64,000 nucleotides of DNA from Arcicella aurantiaca (GTDB lineage Bacteria; Bacteroidota; Bacteroidia; Cytophagales; Spirosomataceae), in assembly GCF_003148625.1 (NCBI RefSeq), contig NZ_QGGO01000014.1:62001-126000 (forward strand), written 5' to 3'. Positions 44,044-52,223 of the stretch are shown in pieces. The translations under genes were made by a program, and so were the position numbers. Numbering within the stretch: the stretch's first letter is position 1; every line of letters starts with the position of its first letter. Below the pieces are notes generated by a model. That model did not search any database. It saw only the letters and a program-made list of their open reading frames with translations, and was not told the DNA's origin.

Positions 44044-44164
44044 AACTAAATGGGCTTTCACCAAGTTCCATCATAAGGAAAAAAATATTGATTATTTTTT
44101 CTAAATAATTATAAAAAAGCCTTTCAGAATTATTTTAAGGCATTTTTTGACATAAAAAACAATA

Positions 44165-44188
44165 CATGAAAATATTATCATATATTTG
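44165..44188. promoter_or_regulatory. ArsR-type operator, copy 2, overlapping the -7 box of the DUF1275 gene
   Basis: Read on the minus strand, AAATATATGATAATATTTTCATG differs from copy 1 (AAATATATGACAATATTTTCATA) in only two of 23 bases. On the plus strand TATATTTG (44181-44188) is an exact TAnnTTTG -7 box 23 nt before the DUF1275 start, so repressor binding would cover that promoter. Confidence 0.6.
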
Positions 44189-44210
44189 TATTAAAATTCA
44201 GAAACAATAA

Positions 44211-44849
44211 ATGACCGCAAAGCAAACTTATATTTCAGCCTTATGTTTTTCTTTCATTCCTGGAATAATTAATATTTTAGGTTTGAAATTATTTGGCGTA
44301 GTTTTAACAAATGTGACAGGACATTACAGTGGCTTAGTTCAACAAATTGGCGTAGAAATATGGCATGACTCCTTCCGAATTTTAGGATATATTGTTACTT
44401 ATTGGTTAGGCTCTGTCTTTGCATCAACTTGCTTTATTTTGGGCAATAGAAGAGAAAAATCAATTATAAAAGCAATTCCTACCTTAATTAATTTGGGTTT
44501 GATGCTATTTACAATTTTTACAGGCACATTACCAATAACATTATTTTTCTTGGCTACGAGCATACAAAATTCATTTGGAGCCAATCATAGTAAAAATGAA
44601 ATCAGACCTTCGCAAATAACAGGGGTGGTGATGGCTTCGGGATTGGATTTTGCCAAATATTTCTTTTCAGACGCTACAAAAGCAATAAAGAAGACGATTA
44701 GGTCTTCTTTCATTACTAAAACATTAAATATTTTGGGCTTTGTTTTGGGAGGAATAACGGCTTTTTATTTTACCAGTATTTCAATTTTGTGGATTCCTGT
44801 AATTTTTTACTCGGTCGTTTCTATCTTAATTATTAAACAAAAACTTTAG
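44211..44849 (+). CDS. DUF1275 (YoaK-like) membrane protein
   Basis: A 212-residue integral membrane protein with about six hydrophobic segments. 'FIPGIINILGLKLFGVVLTNVTGHYSGL' near the N-terminus and 'LATSIQNSFGANHSKNEIRPSQITGVVMASGLDFAKYFF' are the DUF1275 signature, including the 'G.Q' region and 'TG.....G'. Family function is unknown. It is divergent from arsR and shares the operator, so it probably belongs to that regulon. Its 3' end overlaps the stop of the convergent eboF-like gene by four bases. Confidence 0.85.
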   Translation: MTAKQTYISALCFSFIPGIINILGLKLFGVVLTNVTGHYSGLVQQIGVEIWHDSFRILGYIVTYWLGSVFASTCFILGNRREKSIIKAIPTLINLGLMLFTIFTGTLPITLFFLATSIQNSFGANHSKNEIRPSQITGVVMASGLDFAKYFFSDATKAIKKTIRSSFITKTLNILGFVLGGITAFYFTSISILWIPVIFYSVVSILIIKQKL

Positions 44850-46219
44850 TTTTTTCCAAAAACAGATTTCCAAATTACCTCATAAACGTCTGTTGCTTGA
44901 ATATCGCCCTCTCCTATTTTTTCATCTGAAATTAGAATTGGATAATATTCTTTAGCAGCTAAAGTTCCACCATGTGAACCTTTTATCAAAGTAGCATCTA
45001 AAGGAATTACGTCCATTAAATATCTGAAACCTAATAATTTACGAGCCAATTTGTATCCTGCACGAAGTTTGATAAATGGATTTTTCGGATTCATAAACAT
45101 TTCAACAGGGTCATAACCCGGTTTTCGGTGAATATCCACTAATCTCGCATAATCTGGTGCTTTCGCATCATCAAACCAATAATAATACGTAAACCATGAA
45201 TCAGCTTCTGCCATTACTACTAAATCTCCTGAGCGTTCGTGATTAAGATTATATTCTTTTTTTCCTTCTTCGTCTAAAACCAAAGCAATGCCTGCGGTAT
45301 TTTCTAAAATAGTTTTAACTCGTTGTTTTTCAGACAAATCATTAAAATAAATATGTGCAATTTGATGGTCTGCCGTAGCAAAAACCTTTGAAGCACCTGC
45401 ATCTAAAAGTTCTAAACCTTGTTCAATACGAACGGAAATCAAACTGTTTTCTCGTAAAATTCTATTAATATGAACAGGACGATTTACGTTATTGATACCA
45501 TATTCAGAAAGTAAAATAATCTTGGCATTTTTACTTTGATAATGTTTTACCAAATCCTCCACCAATTTATCGACTTCCCCTAATTCTTTACTAATTTTTG
45601 AAAAATCAACGCCAAATTTCTGTAAACAATAATCTAAATGAGGCAAATAAATGAGCGACAAAGTGGGGTCTTCAGCTTTATCAACCCAAATTGAAGCATC
45701 TGCAATCCATTTTGAAGATTTAATATTGGCATTGGGTCCCCAAAAACTAAACAATGGAAATGTACCTAATTCGGCTTGTAATTTATCTCGTAAATCTGCT
45801 GGATATGAATAACAATCAGGAGCTTTAACGCCATCTGCGTGATACTGCGGACGTGGCGTAACGCTAAAATCAGCCGAAGAATACATATTATACCACCAAA
45901 ACATTTTGGAACAAGTAAACTTAGGATTCTGTTTTTTTGCGGCTTCCCAAATTTTTTCTGCTTTTACCAATTTGTTAGATTGTTTCCAAAATTTCACTTC
46001 ACTTTCATCACGGTCGTACCAACCATTTCCTACAATTCCGTGAGTATCAGCATTTTTCCCTGTCACATAACAACTTTGAGCAGTTGTGGTAACGGCAGGA
46101 AAAACTGGTTTTATATGTGTTAATTGATGTTCTGCAAGATATTTTTGTATAAATGGTGTATGTTCACCAATGACACTGGTACTTAGCCCGACAATATCTA
46201 TAACTACTGTTTTTTGCAT
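44846..46219 (-). CDS. eboF: Alkaline-phosphatase-superfamily phosphodiesterase, EboF-like
   Basis: A 457-residue nucleotide pyrophosphatase/phosphodiesterase type protein. 'VVIDIVGLSTSVIGEHTPF' carries the first metal Asp, 'PAVTTTAQSCYVTGKNADTHGIVGNGWYD' contains the Thr nucleophile, 'LIYLPHLDYCLQKFG' and 'LLSEYGINNV' give further metal residues, and 'KGSHGGTLAAKEYYPILI' the last His. In the ebo cluster this is the sixth gene. It acts on an unknown phosphodiester; a signal peptide is not apparent. It follows eboE with a palindromic repeat in between, and its 3' end overlaps the convergent DUF1275 gene. Confidence 0.82.
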   Translation of the reverse strand: MQKTVVIDIVGLSTSVIGEHTPFIQKYLAEHQLTHIKPVFPAVTTTAQSCYVTGKNADTHGIVGNGWYDRDESEVKFWKQSNKLVKAEKIWEAAKKQNPKFTCSKMFWWYNMYSSADFSVTPRPQYHADGVKAPDCYSYPADLRDKLQAELGTFPLFSFWGPNANIKSSKWIADASIWVDKAEDPTLSLIYLPHLDYCLQKFGVDFSKISKELGEVDKLVEDLVKHYQSKNAKIILLSEYGINNVNRPVHINRILRENSLISVRIEQGLELLDAGASKVFATADHQIAHIYFNDLSEKQRVKTILENTAGIALVLDEEGKKEYNLNHERSGDLVVMAEADSWFTYYYWFDDAKAPDYARLVDIHRKPGYDPVEMFMNPKNPFIKLRAGYKLARKLLGFRYLMDVIPLDATLIKGSHGGTLAAKEYYPILISDEKIGEGDIQATDVYEVIWKSVFGKN

Positions 46220-46235
46220 AATAGTTGATGAGTGT

Positions 46236-46297
46236 GTACCACAGACTTTAGTCTGTAAGTTAAGTTTTATTGTGTTTCAGACTAAAGTCTGAGTTAC
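46236..46297. repeat. GTAAC-type palindromic repeat inside the ebo operon, supplying the eboE stop codon
   Basis: GTACCACAGACTTTAGTCTGT (46236-46256) and inverted CAGACTAAAGTCTGAGTTAC (46278-46297) enclose a 21-nt linker. On the minus strand the eboE gene ends AAG-TAA, where TAA (46296-46294) is part of the GTAAC of the repeat. The element lies between eboE and eboF. Confidence 0.85.
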
Positions 46298-47493
46298 TTC
46301 AAAATGCTTTGAACCCAAGCAATTTCACGGATAATCGACTCATTTAAAGGCACTTGAACTTCTGAAGGTAAAACGCCCCAAGTATAAGTTTCTATTTCTA
46401 AATGATTGGTAAATGGTTGTGCTTTTTGGATAGCTAAGGTTTTTATAATTTCAGACTGTGTTGAGTCTAATAATCCATAAGTATCCAAAAACAAAGGCAC
46501 GTGAAAATGTACTCGCCATTGGGTATATTTCCCTTCTTCAAAACCATCAATGGCTTGTTTCAAATCTGGGAATTTATCATATTTTCCATCTGAACGAAGA
46601 GCCACAACTTGATGCAAATAAGTTGGTTCGTCATATTGGGCAATTGCTTGTAATTTCGCTTGTGCATCACTTGTGAAATCGACTTTTATAGCAGAACTAA
46701 TCTGAATTTTACCCACTTTAATTCCTAACTCATTTAATTTATCAATGGCTGGTTGTGGTTCTTCGTAACTCACGCCAAAATGACAAATATCGTAGCATAA
46801 TTGAATGTGCGTATGAATAATTTCAATGGCTTTTTCTTCCGAAATCGACTTTTGAGCAAAATGTTCAATTGCCATCGGAATTAAGGTATTTTGGTACCAA
46901 TCCAGAAATTCGGCAGAGTTTTCTAAAATTCCATCGGGTTCGGGTTCAATATCCAAATGAAGAATTTTACCTGTATCCTGTGCAATCAAAAGCAATTCAT
47001 CCACCACAGTAAGCATATTTTGCGTAGCCGTTTGAATAGCCTCCGTCAAAGCCGTTTCATCTTTCCACCAAAAACGATACGATAATGGAGAAGTAGAAAT
47101 TCCACCTTCAGTCAAGTGGTTTGGCAATAATCTTGACAATAATTGGAACATTCTTATGGTATAGGCAACACGTTCATCACTCGTCCAATCGGGAGCGTGA
47201 ACTTGGTCTTTTACGACTACGTCATGAAATCCACCATACGGAAAACCATTCATTGTAAAGACGTAGCAATCTTTTTCAGTCAACCAATTTTGGAATAATT
47301 CAAAATTTTTAGGGTCGAATAAGTCAATACTTGCCAAGTTTGCTAATCTCAAACCGATTCCCATTGGAGCATCAGGAGAGACTTTCGCCTTGATATTAGG
47401 GATATTTTCTTGCAAAACAGCAAAATGATGTTGCCAGTCTTCGCCAGTATGAATGTTACTACAATAAGTTAAATGTCCAAAGGGAGTTTGCAT
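46294..47493 (-). CDS. eboE: EboE, TIM-barrel metabolite-traffic protein
   Basis: 399 residues of the xylose isomerase-like TIM-barrel family. The usual EboE opening 'MQTPFGHLTYCSNIHTGEDW' fixes the start at 47493; the longer ORF (to 47577) adds 28 residues coded partly by hairpin DNA. 'NGFPYGGFHD', 'LHLDIEPEPDGI', 'CYDICHFGVSYEEP' and 'HFHVPLF' carry the acidic and His residues expected at the metal site. EboE belongs to the ebo cluster (eustigmatophyte-bacterial operon), which in Nostoc is required to move the scytonemin monomer to the periplasm. No reaction is known. Confidence 0.87.
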   Translation of the reverse strand: MQTPFGHLTYCSNIHTGEDWQHHFAVLQENIPNIKAKVSPDAPMGIGLRLANLASIDLFDPKNFELFQNWLTEKDCYVFTMNGFPYGGFHDVVVKDQVHAPDWTSDERVAYTIRMFQLLSRLLPNHLTEGGISTSPLSYRFWWKDETALTEAIQTATQNMLTVVDELLLIAQDTGKILHLDIEPEPDGILENSAEFLDWYQNTLIPMAIEHFAQKSISEEKAIEIIHTHIQLCYDICHFGVSYEEPQPAIDKLNELGIKVGKIQISSAIKVDFTSDAQAKLQAIAQYDEPTYLHQVVALRSDGKYDKFPDLKQAIDGFEEGKYTQWRVHFHVPLFLDTYGLLDSTQSEIIKTLAIQKAQPFTNHLEIETYTWGVLPSEVQVPLNESIIREIAWVQSILK

Positions 47494-47504
47494 GGTTTCT
47501 GAAG

Positions 47505-47520
47505 AACCCTTCCGAGGGTT
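47505..47520. repeat. Short AACCCT/AGGGTT hairpin just upstream of eboE
   Basis: AACCCT (47505-47510) and AGGGTT (47515-47520) pair around a TCCG tetraloop, 12 nt before the eboE start on the minus strand. With the CGAAAG palindrome at 47581 it fills the eboD-eboE gap. Confidence 0.5.
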
Positions 47521-47580
47521 TGTAATATTATTTGAAGGGAGATTTTCAAAAAAACGCACCATAATTGACTTGGGCAAACC

Positions 47581-47606
47581 TCCCGAAAGTTTTAAAACTT
47601 TCGGGA
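47581..47606. repeat. CGAAAG-type perfect palindrome between eboD and eboE
   Basis: TCCCGAAAGTTTT followed directly by AAAACTTTCGGGA is a 26-bp perfect palindrome with no loop. It shares the CCCGAAAGTT core with the elements at 5249 and 51071. Confidence 0.8.
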
Positions 47607-47650
47607 AGTTCAGCGTCGAATGATACTTTTAATCTTAAAATTTCCCTAAA

Positions 47651-48793
47651 CTACGAGATTTTCAAAATATCAACAGATTGTTTCATTAATTCAAAGTCGA
47701 TTTCGTGAACTTCTACGCCTTTTCCAAGTGCTACTAAAAGGGTAATTGTCAATTCTCCACCTAAATGTTCTTGAAATTCTTGAAGTCCTTTCCAAAGATT
47801 TATTTTATCATTTTCTGCCAATGCAGGATGATAAATTTCAAAGCCTAAAGTTTTTAATAATGTGATGATTCGAGCGAGTTCATCGGCAGTAATTTGTTCT
47901 TTTAAATGCGAATAAACTGAATCAAGGGCAATTCCAATGGCTACGGCTTCTCCATGACGAATTTCAAAATTGGTTAAATATTCCAATTTATGAGCCGCCC
48001 AATGTCCAAAATCTAAGGGTCGGGCAGAACCTAATTCAAAAGGGTCGCCACTTGAAATATGCTGAACGTGTAACTCCGCACTTCTAAAAATTTGATGAAA
48101 CATCACTGCTTCATCACGTTTTGCCATTGCCTCTGCATTCCCTTCCAACCACTCAAAAAAAGCTAAATCTTTAATCAAAGCCACTTTTATCGCTTCTGAA
48201 ATACCAGAACGCCAATCTCTATCACTGAGTGTTCGCAAGAAATTGGAATCATTAAATACTGCAATTGGGGGTGCAAATGTGCCTAAAAAGTTCTTTTTCC
48301 CGAAGTAGTTTACGCCATTTTTTACGCCAACACCTGAATCATTTTGCGACAAAACGGTACTTGGAATTCTGATATGTTTTACTCCACGATGGGCAATGGC
48401 AGAAGCATAACCTGTAACATCTAAAAATGCTCCTCCACCAATGGCAGCCACAAACGAATGACGGTCAATACCATGTTTGTCAATGGCTTGTAAAATAGTT
48501 TCTAAAACTTGTGGGTCATTTTTTACTTTTTCGCCACCTTCAAAAACTAAAATCTCAGGTACTAAAGTTAAAGCATCTTGATTAGCGAAATAGTTTTTAA
48601 TGGCTTCGGGTAAATATTCGTGGTTTTCAGCTACTCCTGCATCTACTAAAAACAATATCTTCTTGCGGAAATTGGCATTGCCAAAATTTTTCAAAAAGTT
48701 GATAAAAGTCTCATTTTCAAGTGAAAACATATTTTCCGTAAAAATAACATTATACGTAAATGGCACTTGAAATGATTGTTGTATTTGAGTCAT
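47651..48793 (-). CDS. eboD: EboD, 3-dehydroquinate-synthase-like sugar phosphate cyclase
   Basis: A 380-residue protein of the dehydroquinate synthase family. 'LVDAGVAENH', 'AAIGGGAFLDVTGYASAIAHRG' (NAD+ site and Asp), 'RIPSTVLSQNDSGVGVKNGVNYFGKKNFLGTF' and the metal ligands in 'SEAIKVALIK' (Glu), 'RHGEAVAIG' (His) and 'DFGHWAAHKLE' (His) are all intact. In the ebo cluster this paralogue differs from the shikimate-pathway AroB and its substrate is not settled. It follows eboC by 118 nt, with CTAAATCC words in that gap (48812-48845). Confidence 0.9.
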   Translation of the reverse strand: MTQIQQSFQVPFTYNVIFTENMFSLENETFINFLKNFGNANFRKKILFLVDAGVAENHEYLPEAIKNYFANQDALTLVPEILVFEGGEKVKNDPQVLETILQAIDKHGIDRHSFVAAIGGGAFLDVTGYASAIAHRGVKHIRIPSTVLSQNDSGVGVKNGVNYFGKKNFLGTFAPPIAVFNDSNFLRTLSDRDWRSGISEAIKVALIKDLAFFEWLEGNAEAMAKRDEAVMFHQIFRSAELHVQHISSGDPFELGSARPLDFGHWAAHKLEYLTNFEIRHGEAVAIGIALDSVYSHLKEQITADELARIITLLKTLGFEIYHPALAENDKINLWKGLQEFQEHLGGELTITLLVALGKGVEVHEIDFELMKQSVDILKIS

Positions 48794-48911
48794 TGTTGAA
48801 TTTTATATTAGGGATTAGGATTTAGGGGTTAGTGGTTAGTATTTCGAATTTTCTACAATAGAATGTCTAAAATAGTTACAGAAAACTAAAACCAGAAACC
48901 TAAAACCTTTA

Positions 48912-49787
48912 CTAAGTTACCGCAAAAAGTTTTGCGATTTTAATGGACAAAGGTAATAATAACAAAACCATAATTGCCACAAGATAGTTACCAGAAACAC
49001 TTACCCAAGCCGCATCCATCACGATTAACGCAAGTACGCCCGCTTTTACAGCCTTGCCAATATTTGCCCCAATTGGATTTTGAATAGCCGTAAATAGCGG
49101 TTTGAAAATAAGATAAATGTGTAAAAGCACAAAAGGAAGTGTTATGAGAACATTCCCGAATTGATAAGACAAAGCTATTTGTGAAATACTCACAATGCTA
49201 TAAAGAAAGCCAGCAAAATATAAAATTGATTTACTTCCTCCGTGAACTTCTCCCCTACTAATCATGGTAATGGCAGCAATGTACAAAACAGGAAAAATAC
49301 CAATCCACCACCAATCTTGAAAGGACGACATGATGACACTCATACCCAAAAGCAAATTGCCTCCCCGACAAAGCCCCATATTGATTGGTCCTAAAAAAGC
49401 ATGATGTTTTCCAAATTTATCATAAACTAACGCTAAAATGGCTACTACAATGGCGATTACCATGCTATTGAAACTTACTAAAAAGGCACAAAACACGCCT
49501 AAAATCAACAAAATACTACCTAAAAGTGTAGCATTTTGTTTGGAAACTTTCCCACTTGGAATTGCTCTTTCGGGGCGTTCAATAGCATCTAATTCAGCAT
49601 CAAAAACGTCATTAAAAACAACGCCTCCACCATATAAACCAACCGTTGAAAGACTTAGTAAAAGTATAGTTTGAAGTGATAAAGCATCTGTCGAAAACAC
49701 AAATTTTGCAATTGAAAGACCTGCCATAATATCCGCAATAGCCGTAATCAAATTGGCTGGTCGCATCAGTTGTAAGTAATATTTCAT
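48912..49787 (-). CDS. eboC: EboC, UbiA-family prenyltransferase
   Basis: 291 residues with about nine transmembrane helices. 'VVFNDVFDAELDAIERPERAIPSG' holds the first Asp-rich motif (NDxxDxxxD) for the prenyl diphosphate, and 'ALVYDKFGKHHAFLGPINMGLCRGGNLLLG' corresponds to the second motif, which here keeps a single clear Asp. UbiA enzymes prenylate ring compounds in membranes, so in the ebo cluster EboC may tag a metabolite with a lipid for transport. It starts 11 nt after the eboB stop. Confidence 0.9.
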   Translation of the reverse strand: MKYYLQLMRPANLITAIADIMAGLSIAKFVFSTDALSLQTILLLSLSTVGLYGGGVVFNDVFDAELDAIERPERAIPSGKVSKQNATLLGSILLILGVFCAFLVSFNSMVIAIVVAILALVYDKFGKHHAFLGPINMGLCRGGNLLLGMSVIMSSFQDWWWIGIFPVLYIAAITMISRGEVHGGSKSILYFAGFLYSIVSISQIALSYQFGNVLITLPFVLLHIYLIFKPLFTAIQNPIGANIGKAVKAGVLALIVMDAAWVSVSGNYLVAIMVLLLLPLSIKIAKLFAVT

Positions 49788-49798
49788 TTCTTAATTTC

Positions 49799-50818
49799 TT
49801 ATCGAATCACAATCGCATCTTTGTCGATTCTTGGTTGTTGTCCTCCTCTTAAAATAGTATTTCCGTTGAATTTTTGCGTTTGGTCAATCACCACAGGTTC
49901 TTCAAAATCTGCCACATTTATTTGTCCACTTTGGGCAAAAGCATCAATGGCATTTTGGTAAGTTACCAAACGAATATCTTCATCTGAAATTCCTTTCAAT
50001 TTCATCAAAGCAGCCGTTTTCGGAATGGCTAATGGGTCGCTAATGCCCCAATCTGCGGCAGAATTAATCATTATTCTCTCTGAACCGTACTGTTTTACCA
50101 CTTCCACCATGCGTTCATTACCCATTTTGGTAAATGGATAAATCGTGAAAGCTGCATAAAATCCTTGGTCAAGTACCGACTTTACGGTTTCTTCATTATT
50201 ATGGTCGATGATAACCATTTTAGGGTCGATTCCATGTTCCAAAGCAATTGCCATACTGCGTTCTGTTCCTTTCTTTTTATCACGATGTGGCGTGTGAACT
50301 TGCACAGGCAAACTCATTTCTTTGGCTAATTCTAACTGCAAGCGGTAGTATTTTTCTTCGGCAGCCGTTTGGTCGTCAAAACCAATTTCACCAACGCCCA
50401 CAACGCCTTCTTTCATCAAATACAATGGCAATATTTCCATTACTTGCTCCGCCAATGCTTCATTATTAGCTTCACGAGAATTTAATCCGATAGTGCAATA
50501 ATGTTTAATACCAAATTGCGAAGAACGGAAACGTTCCCAACCTACCAAACTACTGTAATAATCTTTAAAAGTAGCCAAACCTGTACGTGGCTGACCCAAC
50601 CAAAAAGCAGGTTCAATAATTGCCACAACACCTGCATCTGCCAACGCCTGATAGTCGTCGGTAGTACGGGAAGTCATGTGGATATGCGGGTCAAAAAACT
50701 TCATGTCCGCAATTAAATCCTTGTAATTACTAAATTCAGTATTGGAAGAAATTATATTGGCTTGCGATTCTTCAAAATGTGAAGGATTCTGCTTTATTTC
50801 ATCGTGATTAAGACACAT
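49799..50818 (-). CDS. eboB: EboB, TatD-family metal-dependent hydrolase
   Basis: 339 residues. 'MKFFDPHIHMTSRTTDDYQALADAGVVA' carries the HxH, 'GVVGVGEIGFDD' the bridging Glu, 'PVQVHTPH' and 'IIDHNNEET' the next metal His residues, 'INSAADWGISDPL' the catalytic Asp. The long ORF adds 38 residues before 'MKFFDPHIHM' (50704); homologous EboB proteins often start close to that Met, so the start is uncertain. EboB is the second gene of the ebo cluster. Confidence 0.88.
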   Translation of the reverse strand: MCLNHDEIKQNPSHFEESQANIISSNTEFSNYKDLIADMKFFDPHIHMTSRTTDDYQALADAGVVAIIEPAFWLGQPRTGLATFKDYYSSLVGWERFRSSQFGIKHYCTIGLNSREANNEALAEQVMEILPLYLMKEGVVGVGEIGFDDQTAAEEKYYRLQLELAKEMSLPVQVHTPHRDKKKGTERSMAIALEHGIDPKMVIIDHNNEETVKSVLDQGFYAAFTIYPFTKMGNERMVEVVKQYGSERIMINSAADWGISDPLAIPKTAALMKLKGISDEDIRLVTYQNAIDAFAQSGQINVADFEEPVVIDQTQKFNGNTILRGGQQPRIDKDAIVIR

Positions 50819-51205
50819 TGTAATGATTATTTTATTTTAAAAGAAATAGCAATTTTGCGAATAACGAACATTCCAACAAAAAGCATTTCATGATTATTTA
50901 AACCTTCGTAGATTTCTACCAAACACGTTTTAACGAAAGTTCAAAGATGATATTTTTTGCAATAATTTATGACCTTATTTATGATTGTTGGGTCAGTTTA
51001 GCATATTTGAGATAGTAACTTTACGAAAGTTTTAAAACTCAAAGAATTTCCAGTTTCAACTCGGATAAGAAACTTCTCGAAAGTTTTAGAACTTTCGAGA
51101 AGTTGTCCTCAAACAGAAAAAATCACGAAAAACTGAGAAAAATAAAAACTTCTAATACGTTCGTGAATAAATCACTAACTCACAATTCACTCATTCAAAA
51201 CTGAA
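50819..51205. other. eboA-eboB intergenic region with no gene
   Basis: This 387-bp gap between eboB and eboA contains the CGAAAG palindrome at 51071-51104 and a decayed relative (ACGAAAGTTTTAAAACT) at about 51022. The rest is AT-rich, without a credible ORF. It is a long gap for an operon, so a promoter for eboB-F could lie here. Confidence 0.6.
51071..51104. repeat. CGAAAG-type palindromic repeat between eboA and eboB
   Basis: AACTTCTCGAAAGTT and AACTTTCGAGAAGTT form a perfect 15-bp stem around a TTAG loop. Compared with 5249 the CCCGAAAG core is CTCGAAAG, and the change is matched in both arms, so the stem is conserved by compensatory change. Confidence 0.85.
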
Positions 51206-52069
51206 CTACCCATAACAAATAGCTGATTGATTTTCTAAATATTCCCAAGACAACATTTCTGGATTTATCGCTAATGAATATTTATTTAGTAAATCTTTCG
51301 CTTCAGAATTTGTCGTTTGGGAACAAACTAAAGTGGCAGCAATTTGATTTTGAAGGTCATTTGAAAGAAATAAACTTTCTAAATCTTTAATAATAATTTC
51401 ATTTAAAAAATTAGTTACCAAACGCCAAACTTGTGATGGAATTCTTCGTCCTGCCGCCCAACGTTCATGGGCAAAATCTGAAAGTGTATCAGCTAAATGT
51501 TGATTAGCTCGTGAATCCAATCCAATAATTTGATGAATTGGTTTCTCATTGAAAATACACTTCAAAACCAATTGATTCCATGCTAATTCAGAAAAGTATT
51601 TTACGGGATAAACATTATTGAAAGCAATTGAATCAAAAATATCTCCTACGTTTGAACGAACCGCATCAGTTGCTCTTAAAAGCCATTTTTCTGGGTTTTG
51701 AAACAATGGTAAAGCTGAATAAAGAGCAATAGATTCGTGGATTTCGGCAGTATCAAAAAGCATATTTATTTGTTCTTCAAAACCTTCTGGATTCATTTCC
51801 TCTAATTTCAATAACAAATAAACTCTCACCAAGCGGTCAAATGTCCAATTTTGGGTTTGATTTCCTTCAATTTCAAAACTTATCAATCGTTTCCCAATAA
51901 ATCTTGGAGCTGATACAAATGCCAATTGGGTAGATTTTGCATTGCTTATTTTTTCATTGAGCCAAGCAAGTTCTTTTTCGTTGGCGTTCTCCTGTATAAT
52001 TTCAAATATTTTATCTAAAGTCCTTACCATTTTCAATAATTCTTGATATTTCCCCAAAGATAAAGCCAA
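51206..52069 (-). CDS. eboA: EboA domain protein
   Basis: This 287-residue protein of unknown fold belongs to the ebo cluster by position and by typical segments ('WLNEKISNAKSTQLAFVSAPRFIGK', 'RVYLLLKLEEMNPEGFEEQINMLFDTAEIHE', 'ALPLFQNPEKWLLRATDAVRSNVGDIFDSIAFNNVYPVKYFSELAWNQLVLKCIF'). It is helical and hydrophilic with no signal peptide or membrane segments. It is the first gene of the eboA-F order on the minus strand. No activity is known. Confidence 0.82.
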   Translation of the reverse strand: MALSLGKYQELLKMVRTLDKIFEIIQENANEKELAWLNEKISNAKSTQLAFVSAPRFIGKRLISFEIEGNQTQNWTFDRLVRVYLLLKLEEMNPEGFEEQINMLFDTAEIHESIALYSALPLFQNPEKWLLRATDAVRSNVGDIFDSIAFNNVYPVKYFSELAWNQLVLKCIFNEKPIHQIIGLDSRANQHLADTLSDFAHERWAAGRRIPSQVWRLVTNFLNEIIIKDLESLFLSNDLQNQIAATLVCSQTTNSEAKDLLNKYSLAINPEMLSWEYLENQSAICYG

Positions 52070-52223
52070 GAAATCAATAATTCTTTATGAATGATTAACT
52101 AACTAATATGACTTTTCTCATTTAGGTCGCTGAGATTTTGTTACAATTATTCCTACAATAATCTAATTAAACACAGATAAAGAATGGGATAAAATATCGT
52201 AATTTCGGGTCAATTAAAATCCA

